Assembly (NCBI GenBank): GCA_036939975.1
Contig: JALLPB010000848.1
Span: forward strand, 1 to 21,522
Direction: 5' to 3'
DNA: 21,522 bases
Origin: Cyclostephanos tholiformis
Taxonomy: Eukaryota; Bacillariophyta; Thalassiosirophyceae; Thalassiosirales; Thalassiosiraceae
Shown: positions 9,660 to 19,105 of the stretch, in pieces
How positions within the stretch are numbered: position 1 is the first letter of the stretch
Layout: each line of letters opens with the position of its first letter
Made by a program: the position numbers and the translations under genes
The notes under the pieces: model-generated
The model's input: the letters and a program-made list of their open reading frames with translations, nothing else
What the model was told of the DNA's origin: nothing
Databases searched by the model: none

Positions 9660-10877
9660 CAATTTCCTCACGGGATAATACTGGTTGTTCGCGGCCAAAT
9701 CGTCTTTGACCAGCTCGCGCGAGCCGTGGGCATGCAAGTCATCGCTCATGTCATCGCGCTGCATCTTCATATCGTAGCACATCTTGTCGAAGCTGGAGGC
9801 GCTGATCATGTGACACTTGCGATCGACCTGCCAGGTGATGGGTGCGTACTGGGAGCACATCTCGTTGCTGCGTGTCTCTCCAGTGGTAGATCCGGTGTAG
9901 ATGTGAATGTCCTTGCCCATTTCCTTGTCGACGATCATGCCACGGATCATGTCCGGGTAGAAGTAAGATTCGTCGTTGACGATGGTGAAGACCTGCCCGT
10001 GAACGCCAACAGCGCCCGCTATGTCCTGCGCGCCGAGCGTTAGGAAGGCATCAAGGGGGAGGTTACAGAAGACACCATCATAGAAAGGAGTCTGGTACTG
10101 GTTGACGGTGCCGCAGGCGCCGGCGGCGGAGTGAGGCCAATGCACCTCATAAGTCTCGCCGACCACCATGTCCTTGCAGTGCTGCCAGTTGTAGGGAGTG
10201 GTGAACTTGGCATCGTTGGGGTCGTAGTACTTGCAGCGGAAGCCGTCTTGAACCTGATGCTCACCATCGGTGTCTTCAGTGCCAGTCGCTGCGAGATCAC
10301 GATCAGCCCACTCAGGTCGCGGTATGTTGCCGTTAGGACCATTGCCTGTCTCGTCATACTGGCCAACGGAGTAGTGCTCGGATCCCAAGTGCCAGTGAAC
10401 GTTGACGGGGCACATCGAGCTCTGCCAGTATGGCTTGGTGTTCGGCACGAGATCGCCAACGTCCAGGTCACCGACGTAGCCCTTAGTGACGTTCGCGCCC
10501 GCCTGAGGAGTGGGAACCTCAAGATCGACGCACAGCTTGTTATCGAATGCTAGCTTTGCTCCCGCACAGACATTGTCTGTATCCGGAGTCGCGAAGAAGG
10601 CGGACATTTCCTTGCTCTTGAGGAATTCGACGCCAGCGGGGCTGGTCGCGGTGGTTGAAGGAGCGGCAGCGGTGGTTGCAGGAGCGGCGGCGGTGCCTGA
10701 GGAGTCTCCCCCGTTCGATGCGAGCAAAATGGTAGCGACGAGGAGTCCGACGGTAGAAAGGCCGAGACCCCCGATGAGAAACTTGTACATAGGTGGAGGG
10801 GGTGGGATCGAGTTATTTGAAGGTGAACTCTCAACAGCAACGGACTTTACAACTGAATCTTCGGGAGGAGGGCACAT
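9648..10877 (-). CDS. Delta-class carbonic anhydrase, membrane-anchored
   Basis: Interconverts CO2 and bicarbonate; in marine diatoms delta enzymes supply inorganic carbon to the carbon-concentrating mechanism. The frame is intact without introns: 409 residues from ATG 10877, the first ATG (a TTG-initiated frame would start at 10904). Residues 1-32 are a hydrophilic, Pro-rich tail (IPPPPPMYK). Residues 33-53 form one membrane segment (FLIGGLGLSTVGLLVATILLA), followed by an Ala/Thr/Ser-rich linker to about residue 82. The catalytic region starts around residue 85 and contains CPVNVHWHLGSEHYS (156-170), the His cluster characteristic of delta enzymes, then HCKDMVVGETYEVHWPHS (233-250) and several Cys that may form disulfides. 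A sequon N-V-T lies at 129-131. This topology suggests a type II protein with an extracytoplasmic active site; an endomembrane or plastid-envelope site is also possible. The upstream region holds a CRE-like cluster. Confidence 0.92.
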   Translation of the reverse strand: MCPPPEDSVVKSVAVESSPSNNSIPPPPPMYKFLIGGLGLSTVGLLVATILLASNGGDSSGTAAAPATTAAAPSTTATSPAGVEFLKSKEMSAFFATPDTDNVCAGAKLAFDNKLCVDLEVPTPQAGANVTKGYVGDLDVGDLVPNTKPYWQSSMCPVNVHWHLGSEHYSVGQYDETGNGPNGNIPRPEWADRDLAATGTEDTDGEHQVQDGFRCKYYDPNDAKFTTPYNWQHCKDMVVGETYEVHWPHSAAGACGTVNQYQTPFYDGVFCNLPLDAFLTLGAQDIAGAVGVHGQVFTIVNDESYFYPDMIRGMIVDKEMGKDIHIYTGSTTGETRSNEMCSQYAPITWQVDRKCHMISASSFDKMCYDMKMQRDDMSDDLHAHGSRELVKDDLAANNQYYPVRKLLRA

Positions 10878-11055
10878 GTTCTCGATGAGTTTGCTTCGTA
10901 TCAAAGATAGGTGGAGGAGGCGATAGTAGATAAGTTGAGGTGTATTGATGCTTGCGAGGCAAAAATTTATGATATGAGAGAAAAATTATCGATGTGTGGA
11001 CCAAATTCTTGTGCTCAAATATAAAATCTCATCTCTTCGCTCCAAGTGAGGGAAC

Positions 11056-11547
11056 ACGTCACACGTCATGAAATCATCATGTTGATGACGTCTTAGGAAC
11101 ATACACGGTTGGACTTTGAGGAACAAAAGATGGTCTCATTCATTCAAACGACGACCACGCGCGACGCCCGCACAGCGACCTCGATAGCTGTTGAAGGAAG
11201 TACTATACATAATAATAGTCGTATTCGAGCCTCGTCAATGTTGAATCTTTGTTGTGTTTTCTGTATTCGTTCTACGAAAAATTACATTTTTTATGACGTC
11301 TCGTATTCAAGATGCTTTTTTTGTGACGTAAACGAGCTGGAGGGAAATTCGATCGCTGGAGAGGTTCAATGATCGCTGAATCTGATTTTTTTTTTGACGC
11401 ACAGAGAGGTATCGTACCAAAACATTGTATCATCATGTTGGACGTACTTACGATGAACAGTCTGAGAACACATAGTACACGTCAAGATATCATCATAAGG
11501 AAATTAAGAAGCCAAAAAAATAGAACAAACACGTCAGGAGAACGTCA
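11056..11547. promoter_or_regulatory. Cluster of CRE-like TGACGT/ACGTCA motifs in a divergent promoter
   Basis: Between the divergent carbonic anhydrase and Ycf49-like genes there are eight exact TGACGT or ACGTCA hexamers, starting at 11056, 11063, 11086, 11294, 11324, 11479, 11531 and 11542, plus TGACGC at 11395. About 0.24 would be expected by chance in 492 bp counting both strands with even base composition. Three sit within 36 bp, roughly 180-210 bp upstream of the carbonic anhydrase ATG. The last three lie 178-246 bp upstream of the Ycf49-like ATG. In Phaeodactylum, TGACGT-type elements (CCREs), bound by bZIP factors, repress a carbonic anhydrase promoter at high CO2 through cAMP. Transfer of that role here is an inference. 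Confidence 0.75.
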
Positions 11548-11724
11548 AAGTGTTGTTTGTGTCAATGCCAAGGAAAATGCAAGCTGGCTGGTCGCCTCGG
11601 CTCGTTTGGAGAGGAAGGAGATTTCGGGGGGACCGGGGGCCTATGAAATTCGTTTGCCCCCCAGTTGTGGACTCTCTTCAACATCATCATTCTGGATGGT
11701 TTTTCCTTCCCAGTCATCTGGACG

Positions 11725-13402
11725 ATGCTACCAATGACATCGCTCGCGCCGGCTGTTCTTCTCCTGCCAGCGACGTCCTCATTCTCCATCACCTCACCGC
11801 TACCCCACCCGACGTCTCGTCTATCATCGAAATTCGTCGCAAAATCGTCATTGCGGTGGCATTGCGGCAACGATGACATCCACAGCGTCGGCGGCGGCAT
11901 CCTCGGACCGTCGTCGTCGCCGTATTCGCATCATTCCCCGAAGTCATCCTCCGCCAGACGACTCTCTCTCCCGTCCGAACTTCTGGTGGATGGCACCTCC
12001 TTCCTCGGATCGATGAACGATGGCCTACTATCCATGGACCAATCCGCCGCGGAGCGCCTCGCCGGCCCGTTCTTCGGCGCCTCCCTCTTTCCCTACCTGG
12101 GATTCCTGTACTTCCTCGACGCCCCCCAGAACGGCACCCCCCGGGGCGTTACCGTCGGCTTCGCCACCTGCCTCCTCTTCGTCTTTCTTACGATACCCGC
12201 TGCGATAGCGAGCAAGATTTGGTACGACGTCAGCCTAGCAGATTGCGATTGGCTTCACGGCAGCGCTGAGAGTTTGCTCACAATGACGAATCTTGTAACG
12301 GTGTTGGCGTTTCGGGGGGCATTGAATTACGAGAAACAACGACTTCGGTTGGGCGACGATGCGGTGGAGATGCCCGAGAGTTACGCGAGTTACGCGCCGA
12401 TGATGAAGCTCGTTGGGATTTTGACCTTCCTTGCCTTCCTCACGGCGCTTTACCCCGCGGTCGCGACGGGCGACGGTGGCGGCGCGCTCGTTCACACCCC
12501 GTACCTCGGAGGATTCCTCGACCTACCCCCGTCGATCCTGCCATGGACGCCTCCCCACCCCGAACCGGAGAACGCCCTCACCGTGGCATGCTGGATCATA
12601 CACATATCGTCCCTCGTGGAATTCCTAGTCGCCATGGGCTTCTGCTGGAGGTGGGCCGAGGTGTCGGGCAATCCGCGTTGGAAGGGATTGACGTGGGGGT
12701 TGATACCGCTGCACACCTCGGGGATCACGGCTTGCACGTATCATCTGCTTTACAATAGTATACCGGTGTTGGTGCCAATGCAGGCGGCATTGACATTCTT
12801 GGGAAATACCACTGCGATGTTCGCGGCGTACAGGATAGCCAGGTCCAACGGGTGGACCGTACCGTCGTCTTGGGGTCCTTCGTCCTGGACAGCGTTTGGT
12901 GACGCTCCCTTCAAGAGGAGGGAGGGCGTGGAGGGAAGAGGCGAAGTCGCATCAAGATCGTCGTTGATGGTCGGCTTCGAGGATTTGGGCGATGCCCTAG
13001 CGAAGGATGACGATTATTCCTTCATTGTGAAACTCTTCGCGGGATGTGCCATTGCGAGGTGAGTTTCGCCCACCTCTTCTAGAATTGGTGGTGTGTCCTT
13101 CACCGCTTTTGCACAGCCATAGGTGGCCAACTCTTGGTGTTGTATCGTATCGGAAGGTGTATGCCGGATGTCCTATCTTTGTATTCACATTGATTCCAAC
13201 CCCGCCGATCACCACGCCTTTCTTCCGGTAAACCTACATTGCAATGGTTAGCTACGTCGTGAAGTACGGAGAGGTTTGGTTCGATTTTCCTTTCCGGTCG
13301 GAGTTGAACGTGGCATTGGCGCTCATTTTCCTGCCCTCTATGTTAAATGCATTCAAGTGGTACAAGAGAAGCCGGGATCCGTCTTTTAACGGTTGGTTTT
13401 AG
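11725..13402 (+). CDS. Ycf49-like plastid membrane protein (DUF3593-DUF2499 fusion), spliced
   Basis: Function is unknown; the two halves are separate small membrane proteins in cyanobacteria and are linked with photosynthetic organisms. The coding sequence joins 11725-13058 and 13252-13402 (494 residues) across a GT-AG intron. The start is the first ATG; an earlier frame opening at 11665 begins with TTG. The N-terminus MLPMTSLAPAVLLLPATSSF looks like a diatom signal peptide ending at a Ser-Phe resembling the ASAF motif, followed by a Ser/Arg-rich transit region. The DUF3593-like half has GPFFGASLFPYLGFLYFLD and DWLHGSAESLLTMTNL. The DUF2499-like half has CWIIHISSLVEFLVAM, WAEVSGNPRWKGLTWGLIPL and ACTYHLLYN. 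Exon 2 adds the expected ending VVKYGEVWFDFPF and LNAFKWYKRSRDPSFNGWF. At least seven hydrophobic segments are visible. Probable location is the thylakoid or inner envelope. Its promoter faces that of the carbonic anhydrase. Confidence 0.85.
13059..13251 (+). other. Spliceosomal intron of the Ycf49-like gene (193 bp)
   Basis: The donor is AG|GTGAGT at 13059 and the acceptor is TTAG|C ending at 13251. Splicing joins AG to C to give a Ser codon and continues in frame for 50 residues that match the family's conserved C-terminus. Without splicing the frame ends at TGA 13060-13062, right at the donor. Confidence 0.88.
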
Positions 13403-15337
13403 CCCTTTTAGCCCATTTAGCCCGACCCTAAAATGACAGCAAGGTAGATAGAAGCTAATCCATTGATTGAAAGCAAATAGCATTAGTACATGGAGTGATG
13501 AAAAACAAGGAATGATAAAAATTGCCTCTGAGATTTGATGCAACAATAAAAATTATTCCTGAGTTGAGGGAAAGGGAAGACCCCTCCCATTTCCCTCTCT
13601 CCTTGCTCCATCTGTATACTCTCACATCATCTCCATGAATCCTTCCTCTTTGCTCTCTAGTCCATGCTATTATTTATATTATCTAAAGATGTTTTGTAGG
13701 AAAATCAATTTCTTAACATATTTTGAGTTGCATTATCTACTAAAGCCGCTCTTCTTCATACTCAACCGGACTGCCATTCTTTATGGTGAGTTATTCATTG
13801 TCCTAGCTGGAAATGTCACCAACATGTTGGCCCGATGGCTCCATGTTGCTGACATAAAATACAATCACTGACATTCCCGCCAGATTTTTGTGGCTGCTTG
13901 TGCCGACAACTGTCTTTCCCACCAATTTTTCCAAGTCTACTCTAAAAAAGTATGGTACTATTAAAACATGTGGCAATGATGGATGATGAAATGCATCTCG
14001 GGTAATGATCATTGTTGTCCTATCGACAATCATTGTGCATGATGCGCCAATGCCATATCACCTCCTCCCTCACCACTGCCACTGTCACAATGACCATAAC
14101 CATGACAATTGACAATGATACCCGATGAAGGACAATTGCACCAGATCTCATGATGGGAGTGGCATTGTTGTTGTCATCAATGTCAGCCTTCTTCTTGCTT
14201 TGCAATTAGGATGATGGGTACATCCGCTCCCCTCCTGCCAGCTGGTACCCATTGTATGGACCATCAAATACTATGGGAATGATCTGATGTCAACATTGTC
14301 ATCAGGCAATGCATTGTCTGACAATGATGACAACCATAACTATGGACATGGTTGGGTGGGAGGAGGTGGTGGTGGATTGGCAGCAGGGGCAGCAAAAGAT
14401 CCCAGTTGACATGTCAATACAGTCCAATCCCTGATCCATGCCATCAAGAGGTTGGAGAATGCCTAAGGCTTGTTGTCAATGTACTCCTCCTCCCTCTGCC
14501 CTTCACAGATGATGTCTGTCATCATTGCACCACACCTACTGGCAATACAGGAATGTGAATCAGTGGCAATGACTTGACTTGTCAGGCACAATGGCATGAT
14601 GGTGCAACAAGAAGCAGTGGCATGATAAAAGGCTATGGCACCAAGCATTGACCCAATGGCATGATAAGAAGGGGTGGATCAACTGATAACAAAAGATGAA
14701 GTGATGATACTAATTAATGTAGGATTTGTTTAAAAAATGAGTTTATTCATCTACTATTGATGTAAAGTTGAATCATAAAAGTTGTGCCACCATAAACCTC
14801 TGCATGCATCACATTTACATCTATGTTGTCCATCCATTTGTCTCTTTTCATTTTTTGAAAGCCAAAAAGGGAGGCCACAATACACCACTATAGTATTCCC
14901 TGGCATGATCATAGTTGTGCTGCCCTTGTAATGCTAGTCATTTGTAGGCAAGGGTACAACGAAAAACATCTGTTGATCAAGACTGCAGGTGCAAATATTT
15001 GTTACCTCCTTGTTGTGATCCTTGCTTTCATTGTAGCCATAGTCATTTGGCCTAATAATGAATGATCAAAAAAGAATGCACCAAGTAGTATGGTGCAATC
15101 AGTGAAAATCATAGTATCTTAATAGTTGGTGGGCTACTGACTATACTAGACCATTTACATAATGCAATCATAGTTTAGTTAACTTTTAATCATGCTCCCT
15201 ACATTAGGATAAATATGAATACATACTTTGAAGCCGTTATTGGACTTGATGTCCCATTTAGCATCAAAAAATGCCTCATTTAGTGCAAACTGAAGGCGAT
15301 ATGGGGCATGGTGCTACTTCTGATGCTTATAACCTAT
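13403..15337. other. Gene-free, low-complexity intergenic DNA
   Basis: No gene is recognisable. From about 13860 to 14700 the sequence is built from variants of CAATGATGACAATG, CATTGTC and GGCAATG in both orientations, including a near-palindrome around 14292-14324 centred on AATGCATT. It may be a decayed foldback or satellite-like element. From 14700 to 15337 the DNA is AT-rich and almost free of CpG. Confidence 0.45.
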
Positions 15338-15980
15338 ACCTGTGCAGGTAGGGGTGAATATTTGAGAAAATGGGGGCCCAAATGTTGTTGTGGTGTTGTG
15401 GTTGAGGCTTCAAACCACCACTGACTGCATCTAACATTCATATTATATGGCTGTATATAAAGTGTTTTAGCACTTTCATATGCTTTGGATGGGCATATGG
15501 GTGCACCCCTACACTGTAACACAAGTGCAGGTTGGGGGTGAATTTTTGAAAAAATGGGGTAAAACTGAGACCAAGTGCTGTTGTGGTGTCATGGTTGAGG
15601 CTCCAAACCACCACTGACATGTTATATGTATATTAAGTGTTTTAGCACCTTCATATGCTGTGGATGGGCATATGGGTATACCCGTATACTGTAATACCTG
15701 TACAGGTTGGGGATGAATATTTGAAAAAATGGGTTAAGTCCGAGCCCAAGTGTTGTTGTGGTGTCATGGTGGAGGCTGCAAACTAATGATGACTGCATCC
15801 CACATTCATATTGGATATATTGAAAGTGTTTGAACAACTTCAGCATATGCTGTGGATGCACTCTTACACTCTCATACCTGTGAAGCCTTACTCCATTTTT
15901 GAAAATAGCAAATGGCAAGGCTACTAAGCCCAAGTGACATTGTGGTGTCATGGTTAAGGCTCAAAACTTCTGCTGACTCT
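15338..15980 (+). repeat. ~180-bp tandem repeat, about 3.5 copies
   Basis: Units begin near 15342, 15525, 15700 and 15880 (periods 183, 175 and 180). Each has a GTGCAGGT-like start, GGGTGAATATTTGA, then TGTTGTGGTGTCATGGTTGAG, CAAACCACCACTGAC, GTGTTTTAGCAC and TTCATATGCTGTGGATG. The last unit is partial and the copies have clearly diverged. Only three CpG occur between 15301 and 16140. Open frames across the array are translations of the repeat and not genes. Confidence 0.88.
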
Positions 15981-16087
15981 ATCTCCACCAGCGCCTACAG
16001 CAATGGCAACAATAAGAGCCACTCAATGGCAGCAGTGCAGCTACAACAATGGCAATGTAAAAGGCAGTGCTAATGGCAGTGGCAAAG

Positions 16088-16141
16088 TGTTGATAAGACA
16101 TCATATTCAATGAAGCTAAGCACATGACATTGTATTGCTAG
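16088..16141 (-). repeat. 3' LTR (outer 54 bp; LTR probably extends to about 16190)
   Basis: Identical to 21469-21522. On the coding strand it ends in CTTATCAACA, a normal LTR CA terminus. The inner edge is not proven. A purine-rich run (coding strand AACAAGGAG followed by TGAGAGGACAAG, near 16190) could be the polypurine tract and LTR start, which would give an LTR of only about 105 bp that includes the pol stop codon. Confidence 0.85.
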
Positions 16142-16176
16142 ACAACTAAATAAAAGTGAGCCCTGGGCTATTATCT

Positions 16177-17364
16177 CTACTCTTGTCCTCTCACTCCTTG
16201 TTTCACTCCAACTTGCCACCTTGGCATTTGACTTGCCAGTCTTGCACCTCCAACTGGTCTGTCTTTGGCTGTAGGTCTAGATTGCTCATCCCCAACACAC
16301 TCTTGCAGGGATGTGGATGCCATGCGCTTTGGGGCTGTCTGCATCCCCATCTTTTTTGTTGTGTCTCTCAGTATGCCAAAAACTGTGTCATGCTCATCTT
16401 CCTCATCATAGTTAATTGGGCAATTCATTAGCTTTGCCCTCATTGTCCTGAATGCCATCCCTTGTAGTGGCTTAGTCATCACATCAGCCCACATCTCCTT
16501 GGTAAGGCAGTCTATCACCATAATTTCTCCATTGTCCACTATGTCCTTTATGAAGAAGAATTTCGACTTTATGTGTTTGGTCTTCTTTCCACTTGACATT
16601 CTCTCATTCTTAATCAACAATTTCATACTAATATTGTCCTGATATAGTCCAATTCACTTGCATTCATATCCTTGTTCCTGTATAAAATCTAATGACCATA
16701 ACAACTCTGGCATATACATATCTGCCAATACCAACTCCATCTCTGTCAAACTCTTACTGTTCAGCTTAATCTTTCTTGAATAGCTGGACACTCCTCCTTT
16801 TCCCATTGTGAAGAGCGCCACCATGTTCTCTACAGTCCCAGTGCACATTGTGGGACCCATCAAAGTACCATTTTGACAGTCCCATGTTATAATGCTGACT
16901 GTCAGTTTGAGGTGTCTCATTCCATTCAGGAACTTTAGTACCCATTTCAACTTCCCCCAGGCATCCTCATCCGGTGCCTTCATGCGAGTGGTCAAAAATG
17001 CAACTGCTGTCTGTATGTCCCTCCGTGCCCTGGTTGACATGAAGAGCACCTGCGCCACCATGTGATGAAATGCTACCGCTTGCTCCTTATCCAAAAGCCT
17101 TGCCTCTTTGTCATCTTGTACGTTGAACAAATAATCCATTGCCGGTGTTGCTGCCTTCCCGGTAATAACTTCAGGGAAGTTTGCTATCACATTCTGCAGA
17201 TACAAGATCATTGACACCTTGAGAGTTCCTTCCTTGGTGAACTCCATGTCCATGCCCAGGTAGTCGTGTCTACTCCCCATGTGCATTGTCAGTTTTGTGC
17301 CATATATCTCTGCTAGATAACATGAAAACTTCGTTATCTCAAAACCGTCCTCGCATGATGCCAT
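16177..17364 (-). pseudogene. Copia pol remnant: end of reverse transcriptase and RNase H
   Basis: After the broken HVDD site this frame opens with LMASCEDGFEITKFSCYLA and HDYLGMDMEF, the usual sequence just after the copia catalytic box. ARRDIQTAVAFLTTR and LKWVLKFLNG follow. RNase H shows SYSRKIKLNSKSLTEMELV, LYQDNIS and SSGKKTKHIKSKFFFIKD. The segment around 16905-16830 is read out of frame here; the expected KWYFDGSHNVHWDC lies in another frame, so two compensating small indels flank it. A TGA at 16654-16656 interrupts YECK/IGLYQD. The tail from PLQGMAFRTMRA to TAG 16177-16179 is open. Normally it copies RNA into DNA and degrades the RNA strand; this copy cannot. Confidence 0.88.
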
Positions 17365-17366
17365 TA

Positions 17367-18091
17367 ATCATCTACGTGTCATATCACCGTTAGTTGATTC
17401 CCTTTTTCTGTTTTTAGATTTGCTCACATGGATCATATGGATTTATTGTGAACCCATATAACTCGAGTTCTCTCCATAGTTTCCTATAGAAAAGGAGGCT
17501 TTCTCTCATTAGTCCATACAAGGCTTTCTTCAAGTTCACGTATAGCAACAGCTGTCCCTTCTTGTCGCTGGTGATACATGGTCCATATATGTTGGGTGCC
17601 ATCTATTCTATCGTCATTGCCAGTTTGCCCTTCAGCACCATCATCACGTCCTCATCCACTTTTGTGTTTATGAATGCACTTGGAACATCATAACATCTCA
17701 CCTTTCTGTTCTCACTTGCGGTTTTAGCTGACGTTATAAATGTGGACTCTGTGGACATGGTCGGTGATGCTGCCTTCTCTTTTGAAATATATGCTCTCTG
17801 GGGTGCCCCATTGATACATGCCCTACCCTTCATTTGTTCCATTTGCTTCTCCTTCAGAAATAATAGAGACAAGAGTGCTTTCATTTTTTCTTCCTGCCCC
17901 AGCTTCATTGGATTCATGACCTCCCATGTGTCCATTATATGTAGTTGAGTCAGCTCTTTCATGGCTGCTGCTGATCCTCGGGCTCCAAATTTGCAGAGTC
18001 CCGGTTTGAGATTGCATTGAGTCATAATGTATGCCCACACCTTTAGTTCATCTTTGGACTCAGTTTCAAGAGTGGAGTCCATTATGTGCAT
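17367..18091 (-). pseudogene. Copia reverse transcriptase (RVT_2) remnant with broken catalytic box
   Basis: RVT_2 motifs are clear: KGRACINGAPQRAYISKEKA, VRCYDVPSAFINTKVDEDV (first catalytic Asp), KKALYGLMRESLLFYRKL and YGFTINPYDPC. A TGA/TAG-type stop interrupts the frame near 17603. A frameshift lies near 17415-17390. The catalytic HVDD codons are present at 17378-17367. The codon just before them is TGA (17381-17379) where the family has Trp, and one T is missing just after, so LMASC is in another frame. Confidence 0.88.
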
Positions 18092-19105
18092 TACATCATT
18101 GATGTGTTATGGTTCTTTTGTTGGCATATGCAGTGATGTGTGAATTTGTTCTTTGCATGTTGCACCTGCATGTTTCATTGCTTTGAGCACACTCCTGTGT
18201 GCTCGTACCTCTCCCAGCTGTGTGAACGCCACCCATGGGGCATATGAATTTTAAGGCTGATTGCCGATTACACTCCTGCAAGGTCATGTCAAATGTCATG
18301 GAGTTACTGGCTCAGGCTTGTCAATAGGCATGTTTTCTGCATCTATTTGAGGCACTGGTGGATTGGGAGGGATGATGTTTCTGAGCCTGGTGTCAGGGAG
18401 ATTGAAGATGAGTTTGTGCATGACCTCATTGTCATTGGCTTCAATTAAGGCTGGATTTCCCACAGCATGTCCCATGTCTTGCACCTCTGTGATGTCAGCA
18501 GCCAAGTTTGCCTGCCAAATGTGATCCGTTGGTATAATCCCGGCATTGTCAAGCACCATTGCAGCCAAATCTTCAAAGTTTGGGGTTGGCTCACTGGTTA
18601 CTACTTGAAAGTCCTTCTCTGTGGAGTCCAGGAGCACTCCTGGAAGCTCGGCCAGGATATTGGGGTAAGCTGCTGCTTCCCCCTTGTTTTCTTCAAGGAG
18701 GCCCTGAAATTATAAATCATCCTCTGGGACTGTGTCAGTCCATTCAAAAGGCTCCCTTCCCTGGTTGAGAAACCAAAATTTGTGCCCCTGTTTCTTGCAC
18801 ATCCCAATTGTGTTCACCTTTTTGATCACCCGGTCTGGCATGGGGAGGGGAGTAAACGACCTTTGCTTCAGAAAAGCTTAACACTTCCTTGCAAGTTTCC
18901 GGTGGGGCCCAGCACAATTGCTTTGTGCATGCGGGGGATCATTGTGTTCAATAGTGATGGTTCGACATGGACCTCAGCGCTTCTTGTAATCTAGTTTCCA
19001 TCAAACCAGCAGTTCCCACAGTGAAACTGTGTTCAATATCCCATTTTTTGCTGGGAATGTATTGAGCCAGAGTATAACAAAGTAGATGAACTCGATTTTC
19101 ATACT
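18092..19105 (-). pseudogene. Copia pol linker between integrase and reverse transcriptase (degraded)
   Basis: This is the variable acidic region that follows the integrase core. Pieces in several frames are recognisable: MKIEFIYF right after the integrase stop, SFTPLPMPDRVIKKVN, and FQVVTSEPTPNFEDLAAMVLDNAGI (18600-18520). Nearer the reverse transcriptase, a piece like PWVAFTQLGEV is visible. Several frameshifts and stops occur, and no separate gene is present. Confidence 0.7.

Noticed and set aside
10878..10904. Start of the carbonic anhydrase upstream of 10877
   Set aside because: The extension would begin at TTG. The first ATG is at 10877 in a good context (GAGAACATG).
10910..11660. Plus-strand open frames at 11109-11372 and 11369-11737
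   Set aside because: No motif or family resemblance; they lie in the divergent promoter region and the second overlaps the real gene in another frame.
11665..11724. Start of the Ycf49-like gene at 11665
   Set aside because: The codon is TTG. The first in-frame ATG (11725) gives a convincing signal peptide and is preferred; ATG 11734 is an alternative.
13343..14033. Small open frames in the region after the Ycf49-like gene
   Set aside because: Short, in low-complexity AT-rich DNA, with no recognisable features.
15334..15951. Minus-strand open frames with repeated HPQHMKVLKH-like peptides
   Set aside because: These are translations of the ~180-bp tandem repeat.
15338..15980. CRISPR array
   Set aside because: The units are long, diverged and contiguous without unique spacers, and the genome is eukaryotic.
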